Below are positions 22,903 through 31,223 of a stretch of 64,000 nucleotides of DNA, in pieces (position 1 is the first letter of the stretch; the number at the start of each line of letters is the position of its first letter). The position numbers were made by a program, and so were the translations under genes. The stretch is from a virus. Under the pieces are notes generated by a model that ran no database searches, had not been told where the DNA came from, and saw nothing but the letters and a program-made list of their open reading frames with translations. The stretch is taken from the IMG/VR virus record IMGVR_UViG_3300009481_003321, positions 1 to 64,000 of that record, one strand, 5' to 3'.

Positions 22903-22941
22903 GGAGACGGCTCACTTAGAGTGGGTCGTCTCCTTTTTTTT
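22903..22941 (+). terminator. Strong rho-independent terminator
   Basis: GGAGACGGCTCACT (22903-22916) pairs with AGTGGGTCGTCTCC (22920-22933) over 14 positions including two G-U pairs, loop TAG. Eight T follow at 22934-22941. It closes the structural/lysis-like block. Confidence 0.92.
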
Positions 22942-22952
22942 AGGATATAATA

Positions 22953-23237
22953 ATGGAAGAGAAGCACTTATTAGTTTTTTCAGCTAAGTGGTGTGGGCCA
23001 TGCAGGATGATGAAGTCTCTTGTATGGGATGACCAAACCGTAAAAGAAAAACTAGGAGCATTTGACTCTGTTCAATTTTTGGATATTGATGATCCAAACA
23101 ACAGAGCAATGGCGATAAAATACAGGGTTGCTGCCGTACCTATGATTTATATAGTGGACGAGTTAGGCAAGCCTATTAAATTAGCAAGCACTATGGATGC
23201 AAGGCAAGCAGTTAGTTTTTTGAGTGTCAATGAATAA
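22953..23237 (+). CDS. Thioredoxin-like protein (WCGPC), 94 aa
   Basis: The active site WCGPCRMM lies at about residues 13-20, and the cis-Pro strand VAAVPMIYIVD at about 59-69. The length is that of a minimal thioredoxin. It could reduce the class II ribonucleotide reductase encoded at 27198, which has a C-terminal Cys pair needing reduction, or other targets. It is followed by a second, different thioredoxin with an eight-base overlap. Confidence 0.85.
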   Translation: MEEKHLLVFSAKWCGPCRMMKSLVWDDQTVKEKLGAFDSVQFLDIDDPNNRAMAIKYRVAAVPMIYIVDELGKPIKLASTMDARQAVSFLSVNE

Positions 23238-23529
23238 ACAAAAACATCAAGTCGTAGTTTTCATGACAGAGTGGTGTCCACACTGTAAAACAATGAAACA
23301 ATTAACATGGCAAGACGACAAAGTAATTAGTTCAGTGAAGCCATATCACAATAGCAAACCAGCTTACATAATGTGTAATAAGCCCCAAAACAGGCATCTT
23401 GTTGATGAGTTTGATATTGAGAGATATCCAACCGTAGTAATTATGGATGAAGACCATAATATCAAAAAGAGGGCAAACAATATGTCTCCAGAAGATCTGG
23501 TAGACTTTCTAGAAAATTTTAATGGATAA
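23230..23529 (+). CDS. Thioredoxin-like protein (WCPHC), 99 aa
   Basis: The active site is EWCPHCKTMKQ at about residues 15-25, a CPHC centre more oxidising than CGPC in known proteins. The cis-Pro region is IERYPTVVIMDED. ATG 23230 overlaps the previous stop; a GTG at 23224 is possible. It may act as glutaredoxin- or DsbA-like partner. No signal peptide is seen, so it should be cytoplasmic. Confidence 0.8.
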   Translation: MNKQKHQVVVFMTEWCPHCKTMKQLTWQDDKVISSVKPYHNSKPAYIMCNKPQNRHLVDEFDIERYPTVVIMDEDHNIKKRANNMSPEDLVDFLENFNG

Positions 23530-24493
23530 AAATTCAAAGATACTAATAACTGGTGGACAGGGGTGGATAGGTAAAAAACTTGGAGCATATCTATCTCAAG
23601 AAGGCTTTCAAGAAGTCTATGCTCTTGCAGGAACCAGAAGCGGTTTAGATTTAGGCGATGACTCCACTCTAGGCTGGGCTTTCAATATTAACCCAGAAGT
23701 CGTTGTTCATCTAGCAACTCGCCCTCCAACTAAAGAAAACTGTTTAGATTATCCAGCAGGGATGATGTACGAAAATATTTTTGTGACTTCAAAGATACTT
23801 GAAGAAGCAAGGATGAGCGGTTGCAAAAAGTTCATAATGGTGTGGCATTCGTGTTGTTACCCAGAACGACAAATACTACCGCATAAAGAACAAGACTTAT
23901 GGGAAGGCACTCCGCATTGGTCTAGAAGATATTATGGAAATACAGCAAAAGTTATGATGGAACTTAATGCTGCTTTTAGTACACAATTTCCAGACTTCGT
24001 TGGTATTAACCTTATATTCCCAGAGGTTTATGGCCCAAACAGTAGGTTCAACCCAAAGAGAAATAACATAATTGAATCTATCATTACTAATATTTCGGCA
24101 GCTAAGCAATACGACATGGATCTTAATGCCGAAGGAAATTCAAAATCCACCAGAGACTTTCTGTATGTAGATGACGCTGTTCGTGCGATCTATAGCGTTA
24201 TTCAGTTTGCCGATAAATGTGAAACCTACAATGTGTCACAGGGGCATGAAATCAATATAAAAAATCTACATCAAACAATTGCTAAAATTGCAGGATTTGA
24301 AAAACAAATAAACTGGAAAGAACAACATATAGACGCTAAGGAAAAATCTTTCTTAGATATCTCAAGGATAAAAAAAGACTTAGGATGGACACCCATAACT
24401 AATATGGAAAAGGGACTTGCCGAAACAATAAAATGGCATGATGAAAATTTAAGCATTGGAGTCGTTAACCCAGATTCTATTCTAGTCAGATGA
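23522..24493 (+). CDS. NAD(P)-dependent epimerase, GDP-fucose synthase-like, 323 aa
   Basis: The N-terminal GGQGWIG (GxxGxxG) at about 11-17 begins a Rossmann fold. RSGLDLGD, VVHLATR, a Cys-Cys-Tyr-Pro segment (about 117-120) and TRDFLYVDDAVRAI fit the GDP-L-fucose synthase branch of extended SDRs. The catalytic region reads RRYYGNTAKVM: Tyr and Lys are separated by four residues instead of three, which is odd. The pathway would be nucleotide-sugar supply for glycan genes. The last bases overlap the next start (ATGA). Confidence 0.7.
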   Translation: MDKNSKILITGGQGWIGKKLGAYLSQEGFQEVYALAGTRSGLDLGDDSTLGWAFNINPEVVVHLATRPPTKENCLDYPAGMMYENIFVTSKILEEARMSGCKKFIMVWHSCCYPERQILPHKEQDLWEGTPHWSRRYYGNTAKVMMELNAAFSTQFPDFVGINLIFPEVYGPNSRFNPKRNNIIESIITNISAAKQYDMDLNAEGNSKSTRDFLYVDDAVRAIYSVIQFADKCETYNVSQGHEINIKNLHQTIAKIAGFEKQINWKEQHIDAKEKSFLDISRIKKDLGWTPITNMEKGLAETIKWHDENLSIGVVNPDSILVR

Positions 24494-25371
24494 TAACAGC
24501 AATAATTCTATCCAAAGACAGAGCTTCTCAGCTACACCTGTTACTTGAAAGCATTCAAAGAAACAGCGGTAATCTATTCGATATACGTGTTATATACGAA
24601 GCTTCAAACGCTGTGTTTGAACGTGGCTATCAAAAAACAAAAGAAGAATTCTATTACAAAGATAGGTATGGAGTTGAATTCCCTATCAAATGGTATAAGA
24701 GAGAAAGCGAAAATCTAAGCACAGATATAATTAAGAGACTAGGTAGTAGAGATTTAACCTGTATTTTTAGCGATGAAAACATAGTCTTTGAAAGACCTCC
24801 CTCCTATAAAAAAATCATGGAGCTTTTCAGGGATGAAGCTATATCTGCTCTATCTTTAAGGATTGGAAACAACACGGTTATACAAAATCCATATAAAATA
24901 AATGATTACTTTATAGACAAGCCAAAAAAGGGCGAGTTCATACTAGACAAGTTTATGATATGGAATGCTTCTGATGTTAAACCGTTCACCAATTTTGCCA
25001 TGCCGTTTTCTCATAATGGCCATATATACACCACCAAGCTAATAAAATTTATATTAGAAAGAACTGATATACCTACCAAGGAAGACTTTGAAAAGAATCT
25101 ACAAGATAATCTCTACATGGGTCTTTTTGATGGTTTCATTCCTCCCTATATGACTTGCTTGGAATATAGTGTGGTGATAACAAACATAGCAAAGAAGATA
25201 AATGATGAGAGACAGTCTGACTTTGGAACCTCGGAGTTCGGTCTAAACGATAGGTATCTTTCGCACTCAAGAATCGACTACGATTTTTTTGATTTTAGAT
25301 ATGTGTCAAAACCATACCAAGAATTTATCACGAGATTTAAAATTGAAGATTATATGCAGTACGGTCGTTAG
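24490..25371 (+). CDS. GT-A fold glycosyltransferase, 293 aa (paralogue of the gene at 12498)
   Basis: MITAIILSKDRASQLHLLLES opens a GT2-like fold; CIFSDENIVF (about 89-98) takes the place of the acidic metal-binding motif, though it is not a clean DxD. LSLRIGNNTVIQN and FSHNGHIYTTKLI align with the paralogue. It is coupled to the epimerase gene by ATGA. Possibly the two paralogues use different sugars. Confidence 0.65.
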   Translation: MITAIILSKDRASQLHLLLESIQRNSGNLFDIRVIYEASNAVFERGYQKTKEEFYYKDRYGVEFPIKWYKRESENLSTDIIKRLGSRDLTCIFSDENIVFERPPSYKKIMELFRDEAISALSLRIGNNTVIQNPYKINDYFIDKPKKGEFILDKFMIWNASDVKPFTNFAMPFSHNGHIYTTKLIKFILERTDIPTKEDFEKNLQDNLYMGLFDGFIPPYMTCLEYSVVITNIAKKINDERQSDFGTSEFGLNDRYLSHSRIDYDFFDFRYVSKPYQEFITRFKIEDYMQYGR

Positions 25372-26290
25372 AGCCGCTAAGCAAGGAGACATACATGGAG
25401 GTTTGTATGTTGTAGATATAGATTCAGAGGAAGTGCTTTATTATGCGCCGTATGAAATGGATTTTGTTAACGATAATGAGCGTGGAGGAGAAAGAGGTCT
25501 TCGTGGCATTTGCGTTCTTTCTGATCGCATTATCGTTTCTGATTCTGCTGGCTTTACAGAGCTAGACAGAGAAACTTACCAGATAAAGAGAACGTTTCAA
25601 GACAGAGATCACCTTAAAAGCGTACACGAGATAGTTGTTCATGACAACCATATATGGGCTACGTCAACGGCTTATGATGCCATAGCGAAGTACGATCTTG
25701 ACTTTAACCTAAAAGGCTTCTGGCAAATTCTTGGTAAAAATGTAGATGACTACAAGGTGTTGACCGGCAAGAAAGAAATTACCTCGGAAGAAAAAACAGA
25801 AGATGACAATTTTCATATCAATTCAATTTTTGTCAGCGATGGAAGAATTACATTTTCCGGTTTGATTACACCGCTATACGACTTTGAAACAATGGAAGAG
25901 GTGTGTGATATACCTGCTTTTGGAAGAAACAATTCCAAAAGCTTTGTTCACAACTTTTACAAACTAAAAAATATGACTGTAGCAAACCTAACAACTTATA
26001 ATAGCATTGGCATTTCTTATACAGAAAGACCACAGGGTGTTAATGGGTCTGTAGATTTTCATTCATATCCAATACCAAGAGCAAAAAATGCAAAGTTTGT
26101 TGTAGATGATATCGCTTCCAACAATTGGAATCGTGGTCTTGCTATATCAGAAAACAAATTTGTTATTGGTTCTTCTCCTGCGAGGCTATTAGTTTTTGAT
26201 GCTTACACGCAGAAGTTTGAAAAGGAAATTGTATTGGAATCAGATATAAGACATGCTATTCATGGACTGGAGATTATAGATGAACTTTAA
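25343..26290 (+). CDS. Beta-propeller-like protein of the glycan cluster, 315 aa
   Basis: I place the start at TTG 25343, giving LKIICSTVVRAAKQGDIHGGLYVVDIDS, a typical first strand of this family; no good ATG exists. Repeating strands such as GLRGICVLSDRIIVSDSAGFTELDRET and VHEIVVHDNHIWATSTAYDAIAKYDLD suggest a six- or seven-bladed propeller like those of DUF4915-type proteins. It overlaps the glycosyltransferase gene by 29 bases. It probably binds glycan or protein; no catalytic motif is visible. Confidence 0.55.
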   Translation: MKIICSTVVRAAKQGDIHGGLYVVDIDSEEVLYYAPYEMDFVNDNERGGERGLRGICVLSDRIIVSDSAGFTELDRETYQIKRTFQDRDHLKSVHEIVVHDNHIWATSTAYDAIAKYDLDFNLKGFWQILGKNVDDYKVLTGKKEITSEEKTEDDNFHINSIFVSDGRITFSGLITPLYDFETMEEVCDIPAFGRNNSKSFVHNFYKLKNMTVANLTTYNSIGISYTERPQGVNGSVDFHSYPIPRAKNAKFVVDDIASNNWNRGLAISENKFVIGSSPARLLVFDAYTQKFEKEIVLESDIRHAIHGLEIIDEL

Positions 26291-26477
26291 TCAGGAACTT
26301 GCCAAAAAAAACTTGGCTGAAAAACTGGAGATTTCCGACAATAGGTGGGCATGGGTATTGCCGGAATCCGAAAACTACCGTAAAATGATCGCCTATGCCC
26401 TTGGCAAAAAATTTGTCTGGATTCATCCAGAATACCAAAATGGGCAAAACAATAAGAAAGAAAAGCAAAAGAGATAA
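26280..26477 (+). CDS. Hypothetical small protein, 65 aa
   Basis: ATG 26280 lies inside the last codons of the previous gene (11-base overlap). The protein has Trp-rich middle (NRWAWVLPESENYRKM) and a basic tail (NNKKEKQKR). The operon-like overlap is the main support. Unknown. Confidence 0.45.
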   Translation: MNFNQELAKKNLAEKLEISDNRWAWVLPESENYRKMIAYALGKKFVWIHPEYQNGQNNKKEKQKR

Positions 26478-26547
26478 AAAACGTCTCAAACGAGAACGAA
26501 GAATTCGAGCAAGGAAGCGCGATTATGGAACGGCCAACGTGGGATGA
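26440..26547 (+). CDS. Possible tiny Arg/Lys-rich protein, 35 aa
   Basis: The frame from ATG 26440 to TGA 26547 overlaps both neighbours and encodes a peptide of which more than half is Lys or Arg (KRDKKRLKRERRIRARKR). It fills the 47 bases between two genes and resembles the basic protein at 1255 in composition. It may be real or a consequence of an A/G-rich stretch. Confidence 0.3.
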   Translation: MGKTIRKKSKRDKKRLKRERRIRARKRDYGTANVG

Positions 26548-27019
26548 ATATTTTATAAATTTCGCCGTTCTGACTTCAACTAGAAGTCCTGATTCTCAAA
26601 CTAAAGTTGGTTGTGTATTAGTACATGAAAACAGAGTTATTAGCGCTGGCTACAATGGGTTTTGTTCAGGCGTAAATGATTCTTCTTTACCAACTCGTAG
26701 GCCAGACAAGTATCCCTTTATGGTACATGCTGAGCAAAATGCTATAAGTAATATGCTTATTAAACCTAAAAAAGATATTATTGCTTACGTAACGCATATG
26801 CCGTGCTACAGGTGTGCAAAACTTTTATGGCAAAACAATATTACCACATGGAAGATAGCGAATGGTAATAAAGTCAGTAGCTATTCTGATCAAGACACAA
26901 TGATACATAATCATTTGATTGAATTTGGACTACAAATAGAGTGGGTTAGCCCAAGTAGGTCTTACTCAAACGAACTGATAGACAGCGATCAAAATGAAAA
27001 GCAAGGTACATTGTTCTAG
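26525..27019 (+). CDS. dCMP deaminase-like protein, 164 aa
   Basis: The zinc deaminase motifs are H68-A-E70 (VHAEQNAI) and P-C94-Y-R-C97 (MPCYRCAKLL). TWDEYFINFAVLTSTRSPDSQTKVGCVLV is the usual start of phage and bacterial deoxycytidylate deaminases. The reaction dCMP to dUMP feeds dTMP synthesis and goes with the dUTPase at 29410. No thymidylate synthase is present in the window. Its stop codon is the first base group of the promoter motif at 27019. Confidence 0.88.
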   Translation: MERPTWDEYFINFAVLTSTRSPDSQTKVGCVLVHENRVISAGYNGFCSGVNDSSLPTRRPDKYPFMVHAEQNAISNMLIKPKKDIIAYVTHMPCYRCAKLLWQNNITTWKIANGNKVSSYSDQDTMIHNHLIEFGLQIEWVSPSRSYSNELIDSDQNEKQGTLF

Positions 27020-27027
27020 TGTATAAT
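27019..27027 (+). promoter_or_regulatory. Putative phage promoter -10 element GTGTATAAT
   Basis: Fifth copy of the motif, within the same 17-base repeat as at 6358. It immediately follows the dCMP deaminase stop and stands about 170 bases before the ribonucleotide reductase gene. No further copy occurs to the end of the window, so it may drive the whole replication and glycan region. Confidence 0.6.
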
Positions 27028-27197
27028 AAGGTGTCGGAAATTAAATAAGCTTTTACGAAGAGCTAGAGCGGCACTTTTTCGACACGCCATTGTTGCACCA
27101 AGTCAGTAGTTTAAACTTTACTTTACATAAAATTAACCCTAACAAATTTCTTGGTAAAGCAGTGTCGCTCTTTTTTTACCAACCAAGAGGAAAATAG
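27028..27197 (+). promoter_or_regulatory. Structured leader of the ribonucleotide reductase gene, candidate RNA switch
   Basis: The hexamer GTGTCG occurs at 27031 and 27162 and its complement CGACAC at 27080. GTGTCGGAAA (27031-27040) can pair with TTTTCGACAC (27076-27085), while AGAGCGGCAC (27065-27074) can pair with GTGTCGCTCT (27162-27171). The two pairings interleave, so they would exclude each other or form a pseudoknot. TTGGTAAA and TTTACCAA form a further stem near the T-rich end. I see no coding frame in this gap. I could not match it to a known riboswitch class, including cobalamin. Confidence 0.45.
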
Positions 27198-29399
27198 ATG
27201 TCGGTTAGAGAGCTTCAGGATTATACTTTCGTAGCAAAATACGCAAGATGGATACCAGAAAAAAAGAGAAGAGAAACTTGGAACGAAGCTGTTAACCGTG
27301 TAAAAGAAATGATGCTCAATAAGTACTTCGATAATCCTGAAGTACATGAAGACATTGAATGGGCTTACGAGATGATGCGCAAAAAGCGTGTTCTCGGTTC
27401 TCAAAGAGCTTTGCAGTTTGGCGGTAAGCCAATCTTTAAGCATAACGCTCGAATCTATAATTGCATTACCTCTTTTTGTGATCGCTTACGTTTTTTTCAA
27501 GAGTGTATGTATCTTTTACTTTGTGGTTGTGGTACTGGGTTTTCTGTACAGAAACACCACATAGAAAAATTACCAACGCTAGTAAGAAACAAAAGCGGAA
27601 CAAAAAAATATGTTATACCAGACACCATAGAAGGGTGGTCTGATGCAGTAGGTATATTAGTAAGTAGTTACTTTGATCAGGAAGAGTTGTTTCCTGAATA
27701 CAGAGGCAAGAACGTTAACTTTGATTACTCTGATATTAGACCTGCTGGTGCTTACTTAAATTCTAGTGGCGGCAAAGCTCCCGGCCCAGAACCACTAAAG
27801 AATGCTCTATCTAATATTAGAAAGATATTAGACAAGGCATTAAAAGAGCTAGACTTTTGCGATAAATCAATAAGACACCTTACACCCATTCAAGCATACG
27901 ATATAGTGATGCATAGTGCGGATGCTGTTATTTCAGGTGGAGTTCGTAGAAGTGCTACGATATGTCTATTTAGCCCAGACGATGAAGAGATGGCTAAAGC
28001 GAAGACAGGCTCTTGGTTTGTAGAGAACCCTCAAAGAGGTAGATCTAATAACTCTGCTATTCTATTAAGAGATAAAACAACAGCAAAGCAATTCTCAGAA
28101 CTAATGAAGTCTGTCAAAGAATTTGGAGAACCCGGATTTGTATGGTCTGACTCTACAGAGTTAATAGTAAATCCTTGTGTTGAAATTGGAATGTGGCCTG
28201 TAGATGAAACCACGGGACAAAGTGGGTGGCAGGCTTGCAATCTAAGTACAATTAATTGTGCAAAGATAAAGTCAAAAGAAGATTTTCTTGAAGCGTGTAA
28301 AGCGGCTTCTATCATCGGGTCTCTTCAAGCTGGTTTTTCTTCCTTTCCCTACCTAGGAAAAACTAGCGAAAACATAGTATCAAGAGAAGCATTACTTGGT
28401 GTTTCCATGACAGGTATCATGGAACAACACGAAATATGCTTAAGTCCAGAAGTTCAAAAAGCTGGAGCCAAGGCGGTTAAAGATGAAAATAAAAGAATCA
28501 CTAAACTCATTGGAATCAACCAAGCTGCTAGAACTACTTGCATCAAACCTGAAGGCACTAGTAGTTGCGTTCTTGGGACTAGTTCTGGTATCCATCCTCA
28601 TCATGCCAAGCGTTATATTAGACGTGTTCAAGCTAATAAAATGGAACCGATCTACAACTACTTCAGAGAAGTGAATCCAAGAGCTTGCGAAGAGTCCGTA
28701 TGGTCAAACAATGATAGCGATGATGTAGTAGCTTTCTGTATTGAAGTACCCGCTGGAGCAAAAACCAAAAATCAAGTTGGGGCGATTGACCTTCTTAGCC
28801 ATGTAAAAAGCACACAACAAAGTTGGGTAATTCCCGGCACTAATAAATCTCTGTGTACTAAGCCTTGGCTTGTACATAACGTGTCCAATACTATTAATGT
28901 AAAACCAGACGAATGGGAAGAAGTAGAAAAGTTTATCTACAAGAATAGAAAATACTTTTGTGGAATTTCTTTACTTCCAATTACTGGAGATAAAGATTAT
29001 CCACAGGCTCCATTCACAGCGATATACTTACCAACAGAACAAGTGCGTCATTACGGAGACGCATCTTTATTTGTTAGCGGCCTAATAGAAGTCGCTCTCA
29101 ACCTATGGGAAGATAATCTGTGGGCGGCGTGCGATTCACTTCTTGGTGTTGGAGCTAAAATAAAAGGCAACGGCAAAAAAGAATGGTCAGACAGATGTAA
29201 GAAATTTGCAGAAAGATACTTTGAGGGAGACCTCAGAAAACTGACGTACTGCATGAAAGATGTATACAACTGGAAAGAGTGGGTAGACTTAAGCAGGGAA
29301 TACACCTCTGTGGACTATACAGAAGTCATAGAAGAAGAAAACAATGTTAAGCCTGAACAGGAATGGGCTTGTGCGGGCGGTAAATGCGACATTATTTAA
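27198..29399 (+). CDS. nrdJ: Class II (adenosylcobalamin-dependent) ribonucleoside-triphosphate reductase, 733 aa
   Basis: The size matches the monomeric RTPR type of class II enzymes. Radical-site residues N325-P-C327-V-E329 and the following ACNLSTIN block are present, as are LLCGCGTGFSVQ, SGGVRRSATICLFSPDD and CIKPEGTSSCVLGTSSGIHPHHAKRY. The C-terminus CAGGKCDII has the C725-x4-C730 pair that relays electrons from thioredoxin. The enzyme makes deoxynucleotides without a small subunit and needs host cobalamin. AAGAGGAAAA precedes the ATG. It leads the replication operon behind the structured leader. Confidence 0.9.
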   Translation: MSVRELQDYTFVAKYARWIPEKKRRETWNEAVNRVKEMMLNKYFDNPEVHEDIEWAYEMMRKKRVLGSQRALQFGGKPIFKHNARIYNCITSFCDRLRFFQECMYLLLCGCGTGFSVQKHHIEKLPTLVRNKSGTKKYVIPDTIEGWSDAVGILVSSYFDQEELFPEYRGKNVNFDYSDIRPAGAYLNSSGGKAPGPEPLKNALSNIRKILDKALKELDFCDKSIRHLTPIQAYDIVMHSADAVISGGVRRSATICLFSPDDEEMAKAKTGSWFVENPQRGRSNNSAILLRDKTTAKQFSELMKSVKEFGEPGFVWSDSTELIVNPCVEIGMWPVDETTGQSGWQACNLSTINCAKIKSKEDFLEACKAASIIGSLQAGFSSFPYLGKTSENIVSREALLGVSMTGIMEQHEICLSPEVQKAGAKAVKDENKRITKLIGINQAARTTCIKPEGTSSCVLGTSSGIHPHHAKRYIRRVQANKMEPIYNYFREVNPRACEESVWSNNDSDDVVAFCIEVPAGAKTKNQVGAIDLLSHVKSTQQSWVIPGTNKSLCTKPWLVHNVSNTINVKPDEWEEVEKFIYKNRKYFCGISLLPITGDKDYPQAPFTAIYLPTEQVRHYGDASLFVSGLIEVALNLWEDNLWAACDSLLGVGAKIKGNGKKEWSDRCKKFAERYFEGDLRKLTYCMKDVYNWKEWVDLSREYTSVDYTEVIEEENNVKPEQEWACAGGKCDII

Positions 29400-29409
29400 G
29401 GAGATCATA

Positions 29410-29880
29410 ATGGCGATCATCACGGGACACGCAAGTGCTACAGCTACTATTTATGGATACAAACGTCTTGATGTTAAAAAGCTTTCTGAAACTGCTGAAA
29501 TCCCAACTAAAGGTCACGCGAATGACGCTGGTTGGGATCTATATGCTGATGAAGACGTTACATTGTGGCCAGAAGAAACTAATCTGGTATCCACTGGCAT
29601 AGCAATAGCCCTCCCTGAAAACTATGCTGGCTTAATTTGGGATAGATCTTCTATGGGCGTAAAGGGTATACACAGACACGCAGGGGTTATCGACTGTAAT
29701 TATCGTGGAGAAGTTAAGGTTTGTTTACATAACACAACATCTGAAATGTATAAAATTAAGCGCGGAGACAGGATTGCGCAATTATTAATTCAGGAAATCC
29801 CAAAATTTAAACTAAATGAGGTAGAAGAGCTTAACTCAACAGATAGAGATTCTGGTGGTTTCGGCTCTACAGGTAAATAA
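29410..29880 (+). CDS. dut: dUTPase, 156 aa
   Basis: The five trimeric-dUTPase motifs are seen: DAGWDLYADED, WDRSSMGVKGIH, HAGVIDCNYRGEVKV, KRGDRIAQLLI, and the flexible C-terminal RDSGGFGSTG. The enzyme hydrolyses dUTP to dUMP, preventing uracil in DNA and supplying dTMP precursor. AAGGAG lies seven bases before ATG 29410, which is preferred over in-frame starts inside the reductase gene. Confidence 0.93.
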   Translation: MAIITGHASATATIYGYKRLDVKKLSETAEIPTKGHANDAGWDLYADEDVTLWPEETNLVSTGIAIALPENYAGLIWDRSSMGVKGIHRHAGVIDCNYRGEVKVCLHNTTSEMYKIKRGDRIAQLLIQEIPKFKLNEVEELNSTDRDSGGFGSTGK

Positions 29881-29883
29881 TAT

Positions 29884-30573
29884 ATGTCCAGAAGAAAACA
29901 CACTGATAAAGACTATCAGACAAAAGGACAAACAAAGAGAAGAAAAGCCTTAAAACCAAAAACTAAAAATCAAGAAAACTACATTAGGTTAATGTCAGAA
30001 AATGATGTTACCTTTTGCACTGGCCCTGCTGGAACAGGGAAAACAGCAGTAGCAGTGGGTCTTGCTTGTGATTATCTATTAGACAAAAGAGTTGAAAAGA
30101 TAATTGTTACTAGACCTGTAATTGAATCTGGTCGAGGTTTAGGCTTTCTACCCGGAACTTTTGAAGAAAAAATACATCCGTATTTAGTACCCGTAATAGA
30201 AGAGATGGAGTATAGACTAAATACTAATAGGGTTCAGGCTTACAGAGATGAAGGCAAGATAGAAGTTTGTCCCCTAGAATATATGAGAGGGCGAAATTTC
30301 CATAACTGCTTTATGATATTAGATGAAGCCCAAAATGCCACGTTTGAACAATTGAAAATGTTTATTACCAGAATTGGCTGGGACTCAAAAGCTGTTATTA
30401 ATGGCGACATCGACCAAACGGATTTGCTAAAAAAAGAACAGGGTGGTTTAGAGGAATTTCTAGATCGTCTAGATGGTGTGCATGGTGTTGGTCTTGCCGA
30501 ATTAACTGAAGATGATATAATAAGAAATAAAATTATTTCAAAAATCTTGAATGCTCTTTACGACGATCATTAA
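29884..30573 (+). CDS. phoH: PhoH-like ATPase, 229 aa
   Basis: Walker A GPAGTGKT lies at 47-54 and Walker B FMILDEAQN around 143-151 (D147, E148). TRPVIESGRGLGFLPG and NGDIDQTD are typical of PhoH proteins, which are common in marine and soil phages and have reported helicase/RNase-related activity. The N-terminus is basic (MSRRKHTDKDYQTKGQTKRRK). It begins three bases after the dUTPase stop. Confidence 0.9.
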   Translation: MSRRKHTDKDYQTKGQTKRRKALKPKTKNQENYIRLMSENDVTFCTGPAGTGKTAVAVGLACDYLLDKRVEKIIVTRPVIESGRGLGFLPGTFEEKIHPYLVPVIEEMEYRLNTNRVQAYRDEGKIEVCPLEYMRGRNFHNCFMILDEAQNATFEQLKMFITRIGWDSKAVINGDIDQTDLLKKEQGGLEEFLDRLDGVHGVGLAELTEDDIIRNKIISKILNALYDDH

Positions 30574-30933
30574 ATGCCAACATACGATTATCTATGTAAC
30601 GAATGTGGTTGTGAGTTTGAACAATTTCACGGCTTCAATAAAACTCCTGAACCCTGCAAGTGCGGAAGTTCAGACATTAAGATAGTTATTAATCAAGTTC
30701 CTATGGGTTTCGTGAAGGGTGAGCCAACCACTCTTGGTCAGCTTGCCGAATCAAACACAAAAAACATGGGTAGCTATGAACGTAGTGAAAAAAGAGCCAA
30801 GCAGCAAGAAGGAAATCTCAAAAAACAAAAGCCTAAAAACTGGGTAGAAAAATCTGGAAGTGCTACACAATCAGAAATAAACAAAATGACAAAATCGCAG
30901 AAGGCTAAGTACATCCAAGAAGGCAAGAAATGA
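30574..30933 (+). CDS. FmdB-type zinc-ribbon protein, 119 aa
   Basis: The N-terminus PTYDYLCNECGCEFEQFHGF...EPCKCGSSDIKIVI is the FmdB/CxxC zinc ribbon (two Cys pairs within about 35 residues). The rest is basic and low complexity. Such proteins may regulate transcription or bind nucleic acid. The ATG adjoins the PhoH stop; the end overlaps the next gene in ATGA. Confidence 0.75.
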   Translation: MPTYDYLCNECGCEFEQFHGFNKTPEPCKCGSSDIKIVINQVPMGFVKGEPTTLGQLAESNTKNMGSYERSEKRAKQQEGNLKKQKPKNWVEKSGSATQSEINKMTKSQKAKYIQEGKK

Positions 30934-31223
30934 ATTTGCCGCACAAGTCATCAGAAGAAGTCATAAAATACAAAGACCTTGAAGAAGTCAATATACAATG
31001 CGCAGATTGCCAAGAGGAAATATTTAAACTTCTCAGAGTTGCACCAAGCAAAAAAGAAAACAAACTAATTGTTGAATGCCCATTTTGCGATGGAAGAAGT
31101 TGGCTTATTGATGTTGAGGGAGACTATTTTCAAGCACCACCCGAAGATTTAATAGTCGATGATATGTACGAAAAAGACGGTGTTATTATAATAGAGCTGG
31201 AAGGAAAAGAAGATGGAAGCTGA
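30930..31223 (+). CDS. Zinc-ribbon protein, 97 aa
   Basis: Cys pairs CADC (about 25-28) and CPFC (about 51-54) define a zinc ribbon, followed by a beta strand WLIDVEGDYFQAPP and an acidic end. It is coupled to the FmdB-type gene by ATGA. Related short proteins occur in replication regions of phages, with no known role. Confidence 0.6.
   Translation: MNLPHKSSEEVIKYKDLEEVNIQCADCQEEIFKLLRVAPSKKENKLIVECPFCDGRSWLIDVEGDYFQAPPEDLIVDDMYEKDGVIIIELEGKEDGS

Noticed and set aside
27028-27197. Cobalamin riboswitch before the class II reductase
   Set aside because: The conserved cobalamin-box GCCACTG is absent, so I describe only an unclassified structured leader.
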